A DNA stretch of 39,467 nucleotides. Source: an uncultured Lachnospiraceae bacterium. GTDB taxonomy: Bacteria; Bacillota; Clostridia; Lachnospirales; Lachnospiraceae. The translations under genes were made by a program, and so were the position numbers. Location: assembly GCA_947626285.1 (NCBI GenBank), contig CANQRR010000032.1, positions 1 through 39,467 on the forward strand. The letters are read 5' to 3'. Numbering within the stretch: position 1 is the first letter of the stretch; every line of letters starts with the position of its first letter. The notes under the pieces are model-generated. The model searched no databases, had not been told where the DNA came from, and saw only the letters and a program-made list of their open reading frames with translations. Positions 29,632-37,012 of this stretch are shown piece by piece.

Positions 29632-31137
29632 CTATCTGAAATACTGCTTCAGCGCCTGCATGTCCTTCTTGCCGTTCGGCAGAAGCGGGAAACGCTCAAG
29701 GTTCACGGCCCTCCCCGGGGCCATATACCCCGGAAGCGTCCTTCGGAAGTAGACTGTGATCTCCTTTGGCTCCGCCGTCCCCGTGTAGAACAGATACAGC
29801 TTCTCTTTCTGCGCGTCATACAGCGCGCAGCACTCCTCGATCTCCGCGATCTGCTTTGCCGCGTTCTCGATCTCATCGAGCTCGATGCGATGCCCCAGAT
29901 GCTTGACCTGGCGGTCTTTCCTCCCATGAAACTCCAACAGTCCATCCTCCCGGTATCTCCCGAAATCGCCGGTCTTATAGATCAGCTCCCGGTATTCGGA
30001 ATTCAACGGATTCTGGATGAACAGCTCCGCCGTCTTCTCCGGATTGCCGTAATAGCCGAGCGCCAGCCCCGCGCCGCCGACGCAGATCTCCCCCAGCTCC
30101 CCGGGGGCCGCCTGCGTAAGATCTTCCCTCAGAAGCAGGATCTTGTAGTTCTCATACGGCACGCCGATCGGAAGCACCGTGTCGTCCGTGACTTCCCCGT
30201 CGACCACATAGTAGGTGCAGGAGGCCGTGGTCTCCGTCGGCCCGTACTGGTTTACATACAGAACACCCGGCAGGTTCTGCTGCCAGTAACGCAGGTCACG
30301 CCCCGGCATTACGGAGCCGGAGAAACAGACCTTTTTCAGATATTGCGGCTTCGATGTGCCGAACGCGCGGAGTCTGGAGAGGAGCTCGATTCCCGCAACG
30401 CTCCAGCAGAGCGCCGTGACCTTGTGCGCGTTGAGCCGTTCAAAGAGCTGCCGCGGCATCGAGAATTCATTCTTCGGGATGATTACGGTCGACGCGCCCG
30501 CGCGAATCGGCAGATAAATGTCGCGGACCGCCGCGATGTAGTCAAGTGGCGACTGGCTCCCGAAGACGTCCGTCTCGTCGACCTGCAGCACCTTGCGCAC
30601 GGCGTCGATGTAGCACATCAGCGAATGATGCGACGTGACGACGCCTTTCGGGATCCCGGTGGAACCGGAAGTGAAGATCACATAGAGCGGCGACTGGTCC
30701 GTGAGCGCGCGCTCCGCCCGTCCCAGCAGCTCCCCGTCCTGCGGCGCGTGAAGAATATCCTCCATGACGACGATCTCACCGTCGAAGTCGAGCGCCCGGG
30801 CGATCTCAAGGTTTTCCCGGTCGACCAACATACAGCCGGCCTTTATGACGCCCAGCGTCTGATTGAGCCGCGAGGGCGGTACCGTCGCGTCCATCGGCGC
30901 GTAGAAGCAGCCGGCCCGGACAACGCCCAGAAAGCACGCCGGAGTGAAGAGATGCCGGCCCGTCATGACGACGACCGGGCTGCCCGCAGGCACTCTTGCC
31001 GCGAGAAAGGATCCAATCGACTTCGTAAGGGCGTCAAACTCTTTAAATGTAACCGAAGACCGCGCGTCGATGAACACTGTCTTATCCGGGTAACAGGTCA
31101 CCGCTTCGTCCAGCCAGTTCAAAACCGATGTATCCAA
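29632..31137 (-). CDS. Stand-alone adenylation enzyme (DltA/NRPS A-domain-like, AMP-binding)
   Basis: ANL-superfamily adenylating enzyme of 501 residues, most like D-alanine-carrier ligases and amino-acid adenylation domains. Core motifs: A3 FTSGSTGIPKGVV, A4-like SPLDYIAAVRDIY with the Asp that would bind an alpha-amino group, A5 VNQYGPTETTASC, A7 YKTGDFGRY, A8 FHGRKDRQVKHLGHRIEL and A10 FPLLPNGKKD with the catalytic lysine. The start is a TTG eight bases after GGAGG; no ATG is near. No carrier protein, condensation or dltB/dltD gene adjoins it, although an MBOAT (DltB-like) relic lies 3.3 kb upstream. It probably charges an amino acid onto a carrier encoded elsewhere. Confidence 0.88.
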   Translation of the reverse strand: MDTSVLNWLDEAVTCYPDKTVFIDARSSVTFKEFDALTKSIGSFLAARVPAGSPVVVMTGRHLFTPACFLGVVRAGCFYAPMDATVPPSRLNQTLGVIKAGCMLVDRENLEIARALDFDGEIVVMEDILHAPQDGELLGRAERALTDQSPLYVIFTSGSTGIPKGVVTSHHSLMCYIDAVRKVLQVDETDVFGSQSPLDYIAAVRDIYLPIRAGASTVIIPKNEFSMPRQLFERLNAHKVTALCWSVAGIELLSRLRAFGTSKPQYLKKVCFSGSVMPGRDLRYWQQNLPGVLYVNQYGPTETTASCTYYVVDGEVTDDTVLPIGVPYENYKILLLREDLTQAAPGELGEICVGGAGLALGYYGNPEKTAELFIQNPLNSEYRELIYKTGDFGRYREDGLLEFHGRKDRQVKHLGHRIELDEIENAAKQIAEIEECCALYDAQKEKLYLFYTGTAEPKEITVYFRRTLPGYMAPGRAVNLERFPLLPNGKKDMQALKQYFR

Positions 31138-31279
31138 AATGTTTTCCTCCGATCATCTGATCTGCTTCATTTTTAACTGTGCAGTACTCCCGTCCTGTTT
31201 CTGTGTCCTCAGCGGCAAGTGCTCCAGCCTATGCAAAACAGATATGTCTATTCTACACCAGATACACACTGAATGCAAT

Positions 31280-31311
31280 AAAAGCCGCAGGGCGAAATTC
31301 CCGCGGCTTTT
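31280..31311 (-). terminator. Intrinsic terminator after the cytidylate-kinase-like gene
   Basis: AAAAGCCGC (31280-31288) and GCGGCTTTT (31303-31311) form a perfect 9-bp stem with a 14-base loop. T-rich sequence follows on both strands. It begins 12 bp after the gene's stop. Confidence 0.75.
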
Positions 31312-31322
31312 TAAGCTGTATT

Positions 31323-31907
31323 CTATTCCAGGATCATTTCCTTCAGAATCTCCACGCAGCGGTCGATGCCGAAGCGCGAGGAGTCGAGGCACACGTCGTA
31401 GTATCGGGAATCGCCGAACTCCGTGTGCGTGTGATAGGTGCAGTATTTTTTGCGCTGTTTGTCCACCCTGCGAATGCGGTCGAGAATCTGCTGATCCGTC
31501 TGGTCCGGCATCTCCTTTTTCATGCGCGCCAGTCGAAAATCAATGCTCGCGTGGATGAAGACATGCAGGGTCTTGTCGTATTCTTTGAGGATCGTGTTGG
31601 CGTTGCGGCCGACGATGATGCAGTTTCCCTTCTCTCCGACCTGCTGGATCGTCTCCTTCTGCGCCTGGAAAATGCGTTCGCTCAAGGGGCGGTTGTAGAA
31701 GTCAAAGAGACTCTGCGTGAAGCCGAAATTGATCGGCACACTCTCATCCCACTTGATCAGGCTGTAAAGGTCTACGTTGCCCTTGCCGGCCCTCATCAGG
31801 ATCAGTTCCTTGTCGTAATATTCAAGCCCGGTCTCCTCCGCGAGGCGGTAGCCGATCGTGCCGCCGCCCGCGCCGAATTCACGGCTGATCGTAACTATCT
31901 TTTTCAT
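31323..31907 (-). CDS. Cytidylate kinase-like family protein
   Basis: A 194-residue P-loop protein of the cytidylate-kinase-like (AAA_26/Cytidylate_kin2) family common in clostridia. The nucleotide-binding loop is ISREFGAGGGTIGYRLAEE at the N-terminus, followed by YYDKELI and later IIVGRNANTIL and HVFIHASIDFRLARM. Basic residues RIRRVDKQRKKY correspond to the lid region. True CMP kinase is a separate protein in these bacteria, so the substrate is uncertain. AAGGAG precedes the ATG. It lies 114 bp downstream of the ABC operon, separated from it by a very long hairpin, and has its own terminator. Confidence 0.88.
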   Translation of the reverse strand: MKKIVTISREFGAGGGTIGYRLAEETGLEYYDKELILMRAGKGNVDLYSLIKWDESVPINFGFTQSLFDFYNRPLSERIFQAQKETIQQVGEKGNCIIVGRNANTILKEYDKTLHVFIHASIDFRLARMKKEMPDQTDQQILDRIRRVDKQRKKYCTYHTHTEFGDSRYYDVCLDSSRFGIDRCVEILKEMILE

Positions 31908-31929
31908 GGAAGTCTCCTTTCCACTTTTT

Positions 31930-32018
31930 GCTCATCCATGCACATCTCAGGAAACAGAAATTCTGCTCGATGTATGCAAGCATACACGATCAGATTTTTG
32001 TTTCCTGCATGGCTGAGC
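31930..32018. repeat. Long imperfect palindrome between ABC operon and kinase-like gene
   Basis: The outer arms GCTCATCCATGC (31930-31941) and GCATGGCTGAGC (32007-32018) pair at 11 of 12 positions. After a 6-base bulge, 31948-31977 pairs with 31980-32007 apart from two mismatches and two single-base bulges. The tip is around CAAG. It starts four bases after the ATPase-gene stop. Without a U-tract on the minus strand it is not a standard terminator. Confidence 0.7.
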
Positions 32019-32021
32019 TTG

Positions 32022-32768
32022 TTATAACACCTTGTTGAGGAAATCGATCGTGCGCGCTTCCTTCGGATGGTTGAACACTTCGTCCGGCGTCCCCTCTTCC
32101 ACGATGTAGCCGCCGTCCATGAAGATCACGCGGCTGGCGACCTCCCTCGCGAACCCGATCTCGTGCGTGACGACCAGCATCGTCATGCCGGAAGCGGCAA
32201 GCTCCTTCATGACCTGCAGCACCTCGCCGACCATCTCCGGGTCAAGCGCGGACGTCGGCTCATCAAAGAGCATGATGTCCGGATTCATGGCAAGCGCGCG
32301 GGCAATCGCCACACGCTGTTTCTGCCCGCCGGAGAGCTGGGGCGGATAGACCTTCGCCTTCTCCTCCAGGCCGACTCTCTTCAGCAGCTCCATGCCGCGC
32401 TTTTCCGCCTCTTCCTTCGTCATCTTCTTGAGATCCACCGGCGCGAGCGTGATGTTGCGCAGCACGTCCATGTGCGGGAAGAGGTTGAAATGCTGGAACA
32501 CCATGCCGATGTTCTCGCGGTATTTGTTGATGTTCGTCTTTTTGGATGTGATGTCAATGCCGTCCACGACCACTTCTCCCCCGGTGATGTCCTCCAGACG
32601 GTTGAGGCAGCGCAGGAACGTGGATTTGCCCGAACCGGATGGCCCCAGGATCACAACCACTTCGCCCTCATAGAAATCGTTGGAGATGTCCTTGAGGACC
32701 TCCAGACTGCCGAACGATTTCTTCAAGTGCGATACATGGATCTTTACGTTGTTCTTATTGACGTCCAC
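32022..32768 (-). CDS. Polar amino-acid ABC transporter ATP-binding protein
   Basis: ATPase of a GlnQ/HisP-type uptake system, 248 residues. Walker [14 protein letters not shown]-loop [11 protein letters not shown], signature [16 protein letters not shown], Walker [14 protein letters not shown] and H-loop VVTHEIGF are all intact. Translation starts at GTG, with GGAGG seven bases upstream inside the permease coding region. The genes overlap by 14 bp, so translation is probably coupled. It is the last gene of the operon SBP-permease-ATPase. The dimer sits on the inner face of the membrane with the permease dimer. Confidence 0.96.
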   Translation of the reverse strand: MDVNKNNVKIHVSHLKKSFGSLEVLKDISNDFYEGEVVVILGPSGSGKSTFLRCLNRLEDITGGEVVVDGIDITSKKTNINKYRENIGMVFQHFNLFPHMDVLRNITLAPVDLKKMTKEEAEKRGMELLKRVGLEEKAKVYPPQLSGGQKQRVAIARALAMNPDIMLFDEPTSALDPEMVGEVLQVMKELAASGMTMLVVTHEIGFAREVASRVIFMDGGYIVEEGTPDEVFNHPKEARTIDFLNKVL

Positions 32769-33429
32769 GGTTCAGCCTCCTCTCCAGACGCTTTGCCGCA
32801 AAGGACAGAAGCGTGATGACGATCAGATACATGACGCCGACGATCAGCCAGGTCTGGAAGGACATGAACGTGATCGCGACGACGTTCTTTGCCGTGTTGA
32901 CGAGCTCCGGGAAGCCGATGACGGAAAGAATCGAAGTATCCTTCAGAGTAATGATGAACTGGTTGATGATCGTGGGGATCATCGTGCGGATCGCCTGCGG
33001 AAGCACGACGCGCACCATCGCCCGCCAGTAGGGAAGCCCGAGACTTCTCGCCGCCTCCATCTGACCTGCGTCCACAGACTGAATGCCGGCGCGGATGATC
33101 TCCGCCATGTACGCGCCGCAGTTCAGGGCGAGACAGGCGGTACCGGCCTGTAGCGCCGTGAGCGTGAACCCGCTCGCGCCCAGAAGATTGTTGACGGCAA
33201 ACGGGATGCCGAAATAGATGAAATAGGCGAGAACGATCAGCGGGACCCCGCGGATCACATCCACGAATACGCTCTCGATGATGTTGCAGAGCCTGTTCTT
33301 CACGACGCCCAGAAGGCCGAAGCACATGCCGATGATGCAGGCAAAGAACAAACCCCAGAGCGCAAGCAGCAGCGTCTGTCCCATCGCGCGCAGCAGAAGA
33401 GGGCCGTAGCCTGTGATGATTTTAGCCAT
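32755..33429 (-). CDS. Polar amino-acid ABC transporter permease
   Basis: HisM/GlnP-family permease of 224 residues with about five membrane helices. The N-terminal [20 protein letters not shown] and the central cytoplasmic EAA loop [20 protein letters not shown] (EAA-x3-G) followed by [19 protein letters not shown] identify the family. Only one permease gene is present, so a homodimer is expected. It is preceded by an intrinsic terminator that separates it from the binding-protein gene, with its own AAAGGAG site. Substrate not predictable from the permease. Confidence 0.95.
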   Translation of the reverse strand: MAKIITGYGPLLLRAMGQTLLLALWGLFFACIIGMCFGLLGVVKNRLCNIIESVFVDVIRGVPLIVLAYFIYFGIPFAVNNLLGASGFTLTALQAGTACLALNCGAYMAEIIRAGIQSVDAGQMEAARSLGLPYWRAMVRVVLPQAIRTMIPTIINQFIITLKDTSILSVIGFPELVNTAKNVVAITFMSFQTWLIVGVMYLIVITLLSFAAKRLERRLNRGRQ

Positions 33430-33443
33430 AGACAGCTCCTTTC

Positions 33444-33478
33444 AAAAAAGGGCGCTGAGCAAAACCTCAGTGCCCTTT
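33444..33478 (-). terminator. Intercistronic terminator between SBP and permease genes
   Basis: AAAGGGC (33447-33453) pairs with GCCCTTT (33472-33478), and CTGAG with CTCAG across a single mismatch, with a 6-base loop. On the minus strand TTTTTT follows. It lies 35 bp after the SBP stop and ends 15 bp before the permease start, so it should lower expression of permease and ATPase relative to binding protein. Confidence 0.85.
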
Positions 33479-33512
33479 GGATTACGTCTCTGTAATCAGT
33501 TCAATTCTTAAA

Positions 33513-34334
33513 TTATTCCGCAAGCTCAGCCGCTGTGAGATCAGTCTCCACCTCGGTCTCAGCTTCCTCAGCGCCGCCAAGATACTTCGCAAGGATCTCG
33601 TCGTATGTACCGTTCTCCTTGATGTTCTTCAGACCTTCGTTGAACATGTCAAGCAGCTCCTGGTTGTCCTCGCTGAAGATTGCGAAACCGTACGGTGCGC
33701 CCTCATTCTCGGAGCCTTCTACGATCTGCAGAGCAAGGTTGCCGCTCTTGATGGAGTCCGCCATGATCGGCGTATCCTCGAAGCAGGCCACGACCTGTCC
33801 GCCAAGCACTGCCTGGTACATGGTCGGTGAATCCTCAAAGTAGGTGATCTCGAAGCCGTTCTCCTCCTTCAGGCTCTCCGCATAAGCAGCGCCCTGGGTA
33901 CCGGTCTTGACGCCGACGGTCTTGCCTTCCAGATCTGCAAAACTCGTGATGTCGGAACCTTCCTGAACCGTCATGGACTGCGTCGCATTGTAGTAGCCGT
34001 CAGAGAACATCCAGCCGCTCTCTTTTCTCTCGTCGGTGATGGAAGCGCCTGCGATCATGCCGTTTGCCTGACCGGACTGGCAGGCCGCGATAGCGGAATC
34101 CCATCCAAGGCTCTGCATCTCATACTTGAAGCCCTGATCCTCTGCGATCGCTGCCACGATGTCAACATCGATACCCACGAAATCGCCGTTCTCATCCGTG
34201 AACTCAAACGGGCGGAACACCGTGTCCGTAGCGATGATCCACGTCTTCTCCTCCGCCATAGCCGGAGCAACGGTGGACACCGCAAGTGTGCCTGCGATCG
34301 CAAGTGCAGCAAACGCTCTTGTCAATTTTCTCAT
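33513..34334 (-). CDS. Amino-acid ABC transporter substrate-binding protein (SBP_bac_3)
   Basis: Exported solute-binding protein of family 3. The signal peptide MRKLTRAFAALAIAGTLAV ends at AMA before EEKTW; no lipobox cysteine is seen, so it is secreted or held otherwise. Mature features: IIATDTVFRPFEFTDENGDF, VGIDVDIVAAIAED, GWDSAIAACQSGQANGMIAG (the family signature region) and VGVKTGTQGAAYAESL. The start at 34334 is chosen because GGAGG lies nine bases upstream; the ATG nine bases earlier overlaps it. The C-terminus is an acidic Glu/Thr-rich tail. First gene of the operon, expressed from a strong promoter with a Fur-type palindrome. Confidence 0.94.
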   Translation of the reverse strand: MRKLTRAFAALAIAGTLAVSTVAPAMAEEKTWIIATDTVFRPFEFTDENGDFVGIDVDIVAAIAEDQGFKYEMQSLGWDSAIAACQSGQANGMIAGASITDERKESGWMFSDGYYNATQSMTVQEGSDITSFADLEGKTVGVKTGTQGAAYAESLKEENGFEITYFEDSPTMYQAVLGGQVVACFEDTPIMADSIKSGNLALQIVEGSENEGAPYGFAIFSEDNQELLDMFNEGLKNIKENGTYDEILAKYLGGAEEAETEVETDLTAAELAE

Positions 34335-34385
34335 AATAATCATCCTCCTTGTTTGAAAATCTCGGCATTTCTGCCAACATAATAA

Positions 34386-34414
34386 ATAATAGGATAATGA
34401 TTATCTGTTGTCAA
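34386..34414 (-). promoter_or_regulatory. Promoter of the amino-acid ABC operon
   Basis: Minus strand: consensus TTGACA, exactly 17-bp spacer, TATTAT (five of six). It ends about 50 bp upstream of the SBP start. A T/A-rich inverted repeat (AAGTTTTT/AAAAACTT) lies just upstream of the -35. Confidence 0.8.
34393..34405. promoter_or_regulatory. Fur-family 6-1-6 operator inside the promoter spacer
   Basis: GATAATGATTATC is a perfect GATAAT-N-ATTATC palindrome, equal to the 6-1-6 core of the Fur box; PerR boxes (TTATAATNATTATAA) are close relatives. It lies wholly between the -35 and -10 boxes, where a bound repressor would block transcription. Confidence 0.6.
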
Positions 34415-34447
34415 GTTTTTTTGAAAAACTTACATCGTTCCACTCTT

Positions 34448-34720
34448 CTAAAATTGAAAATAGATGAGCGCGCTCACATCGTGCCCCGACCCGTACACAC
34501 CGAAGAACAGCACTCCGAAGATCGTCGCATAGTAAACGAGCCAGCGGAACCAGGCAGAGAGTGAAATGTACCAGCGTCTCCAGAAATCCGCTACAGAGAT
34601 CTCAGTAGATCTGAAACGCGAAGCAGACCGTCGCCACCAACAGCTGGAATGATCCTCCCGGCCGGCTGCTCCCATACAGCGTTCGAATGAAGTCTCACGC
34701 ATGGTTTTCCTCTGTCTCAC
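34448..34720 (-). pseudogene. Collapsed MBOAT (DltB/AlgI-like) O-acyltransferase
   Basis: Three conserved pieces of a membrane-bound O-acyltransferase survive in order within 273 bp. GSFQLLVATVCFAFQIY is in one frame and breaks off where the family continues CDFSGYS. The signature ISVADFWRRWYISLSAWF is in the next frame. The typical C-terminal end is RWLVYYATIFGVLFFG to SALIYFQF and stop. Roughly 70 and 130 residues have been lost at the two joints, including the catalytic His, so it is non-functional. The open frame begins with a GTG overlapping the stop of the WG-repeat gene by four bases, suggesting that the parent gene was once its operon partner. Confidence 0.8.
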
Positions 34721-36876
34721 TGATACCCCATCTTCACTTCGTAATTCCAGATCGTGTCTATATTCGCCTTCTCAAATTCGTTAAAAAAGGAATCTGTCAT
34801 GCTGTCGAATTCTTCCGGTTCATAAAGCTCCTGATACCAGGATTTTGAGAGAAAATAATCCCTGATCCGCTCTGTCGTGAATTTGCGGCCATGCCGCGCA
34901 TAGATCTCATTCCGCGCAAGCTCCAGCTGCTCCTGTGTAAATCCGGACAACTCCTGCTCTGAAAGGTACACGGAAGCACTGTTTGGCAAAAGATATTCCG
35001 TTCCTGTCTCCGCACCGCTTTCCTGCGGTAGATCCGCAGGCGTTCCTTCCGGCTGTTCGGAAGCGTCCGGGACTGCCGCACTCTCCTGTCCTTCATATGT
35101 CGTCTTTTGCAGGGTCAGATCCGCCAGCATAACGCTGACGCTACTGAATGTATAATACCCGCCTGCCATATAGATTCTCAGATCCTGAATTCCCGTCACG
35201 TCAAGCTCAAACTGCTCCGGCCTCGTCCTTCCGTCCATCTGTGTATTCTCCCAGAGAAGACGGTCGTCCCCGAAAATCTGTATTGTGCCATACACATCTG
35301 TATCTCCCTGTTGAACGGCAGCTACCCCCTTCAAGACATCATATTTGCGATCCAGATTGTAATATGCATCTCCGGAGAACACAGACCCGCATACAATCCC
35401 CTTCTCATATTGATTGCCAAGGTTATCGGTCACGCTCGTCGCCGCAGACGGATACCAGGTCGAAGAGATATACGGCTGCATCGTAAAAAGAGGAAGCGGC
35501 GCATATTCCATGTACCAGTCGTACAGATCCGAAAGTTCCTGTGAATCGCGGTACTGGCCTAACAGCTCCAGCAAATCCTTAGACGCCGCTTCGTAATCAG
35601 CCACCGGATCAGGATACTGTTCCTTTATTCGCTGTATCTGCTCTGCGACAGCCTGCTTCACAGCCGCCTCATCTGTCACATTCTGACCCGCATCGATGAC
35701 CTCCGACTCGCTTTCCACAGCAGGCGTGTTTTCTCCCGGCATGATACGCGGAGTTAGATATTCCGTCGTCTCATTGCCACGTACCAAGACGATATCTGTA
35801 TTCGTCGAACCACTGTCTCCCTCATAGTAGTCGATGTCGTTGTACACATAATCATAGACAAGCTCCGTTCCGTCATACAGACCGTAAAGCCCCGTGTCCG
35901 GATCCTCAGCGATCACGCATGACGACATCGGAACAAATATCGCGAATTCACATTCTTTCGTCTCAAGCGTCTCCAGGTCAAGCAGCTGACTGCCGCCGAA
36001 CGCAAAGTAACCGTTACACTCTGTGTAATAGCTTTCTGGAAGCGTGCAGATCTCTCTTCCGTCGCCCCTCACAACCACTGTCTCCGTGCTGTCGTAATAG
36101 TTATATGGATTCAGCCGATACGTAGCGACGGCATAATCCTGGCATCCGAATGAGTTTATCTTCTCATAGCATGCGTCGGAAAGAGGAGTAAAATCGCTTT
36201 TCAGATACCCATACCATTCTCCGGACTCATATCCGTATTTATTCGCTCTTGGCTCTCCATAAAAATGCGTGCTGTAGATTTTGGTTTCTTCCGGAAGCTC
36301 CACCGCATACGCCTCTGGCAAAGCGGACCCTTCTCCTATCACCGGATTCCCCTGTGAATCAAAAACCGTGTACCAGCCATTGTCCGTTTGGAGAGGCAGA
36401 TCAGCAAATATGTAACCATCCATCAGAAACAGGTCTTCGAATTCGGGCTCTATCACAATATTTCCCGCAGTGTCGCAGGCACCGAACCAGTAATGCTCGT
36501 CTTCCACGGCAAAAAGCGCGTCGCCCAACCTGCTGATACTCCTGTACATCGGCTTTATGACATAACCTCCGCTCTCGTCGATCGCGCCCCAACGCTCATC
36601 CGTCTTCACAATGGCGATCCCGTTTTCAAACGACTCTGCTTCCGTAAAATAAGCCCCTATGACAAATTCTCCCACCTCATCCACATAACCGTACAGCCCA
36701 TCCTGATATTGAGGAAAGAGTTCCGCTCCGCTATCCGTGATACCAAGATCTTTATCGGCAGCTTTTACAGAAATTTTAAATCCACCTGTCCCGGCAGCCA
36801 AAATGCAAAAGCATACAAGCAAAAGGCTCAAAGTAAGCTTTCCATTCCTTTTCATTCTATCCGGTAACTGTCTCAT
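34717..36876 (-). CDS. Exported WG-repeat / NPCBM-like / YARHG-domain protein
   Basis: Surface or secreted protein of 719 residues from the ATG at 36876 (GGAGG eight bases upstream; the frame extends six codons further). The N-terminal signal anchor is LTLSLLLVCFCILAAGTGG. About residues 40-370 hold WG-type repeats (YGYVDEVGEFVIGAYFTEAE, WGAIDESGGYVIKPMY, WFGACDTAGNIVIEP). A segment at about 450-600 resembles the NPCBM carbohydrate-binding fold (SSTWYPSAATSVTDNLGNQY, DLRIYMAGGYYTFSSVSVML). The C-terminal 80 residues are a YARHG domain (LELARNEIYARHGRKF). Function unknown; the architecture suggests a cell-surface binding protein. It lies 3' of a second WG-repeat gene and overlaps the MBOAT relic. 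Confidence 0.85.
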   Translation of the reverse strand: MRQLPDRMKRNGKLTLSLLLVCFCILAAGTGGFKISVKAADKDLGITDSGAELFPQYQDGLYGYVDEVGEFVIGAYFTEAESFENGIAIVKTDERWGAIDESGGYVIKPMYRSISRLGDALFAVEDEHYWFGACDTAGNIVIEPEFEDLFLMDGYIFADLPLQTDNGWYTVFDSQGNPVIGEGSALPEAYAVELPEETKIYSTHFYGEPRANKYGYESGEWYGYLKSDFTPLSDACYEKINSFGCQDYAVATYRLNPYNYYDSTETVVVRGDGREICTLPESYYTECNGYFAFGGSQLLDLETLETKECEFAIFVPMSSCVIAEDPDTGLYGLYDGTELVYDYVYNDIDYYEGDSGSTNTDIVLVRGNETTEYLTPRIMPGENTPAVESESEVIDAGQNVTDEAAVKQAVAEQIQRIKEQYPDPVADYEAASKDLLELLGQYRDSQELSDLYDWYMEYAPLPLFTMQPYISSTWYPSAATSVTDNLGNQYEKGIVCGSVFSGDAYYNLDRKYDVLKGVAAVQQGDTDVYGTIQIFGDDRLLWENTQMDGRTRPEQFELDVTGIQDLRIYMAGGYYTFSSVSVMLADLTLQKTTYEGQESAAVPDASEQPEGTPADLPQESGAETGTEYLLPNSASVYLSEQELSGFTQEQLELARNEIYARHGRKFTTERIRDYFLSKSWYQELYEPEEFDSMTDSFFNEFEKANIDTIWNYEVKMGYQ

Positions 36877-36916
36877 ACTACAGTCCTCCACCATATCTTT
36901 TTCATAACCGGAGCAA

Positions 36917-36938
36917 AATATTACTCAGACTTAATATT
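36917..36938. promoter_or_regulatory. AATATTA-N8-TAATATT palindrome upstream of the WG/YARHG gene
   Basis: Seven-base perfect arms overlap the edge of the predicted -10 box and the likely start point, so a regulator binding here could repress. Confidence 0.3.
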
Positions 36939-36964
36939 GTGTAGTTTTGGCGAATCTGTAACAA
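36936..36964 (-). promoter_or_regulatory. Possible promoter of the WG/YARHG gene
   Basis: Minus strand: TTGTTA, 17-bp spacer, CACAAT, about 60 bp upstream of the start. The -10 matches only four of six positions. Confidence 0.35.
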
Positions 36965-37012
36965 TCATCACAGAACTACCTCACCGTGCCGCCTTTATCA
37001 GGTTTCCAAATC

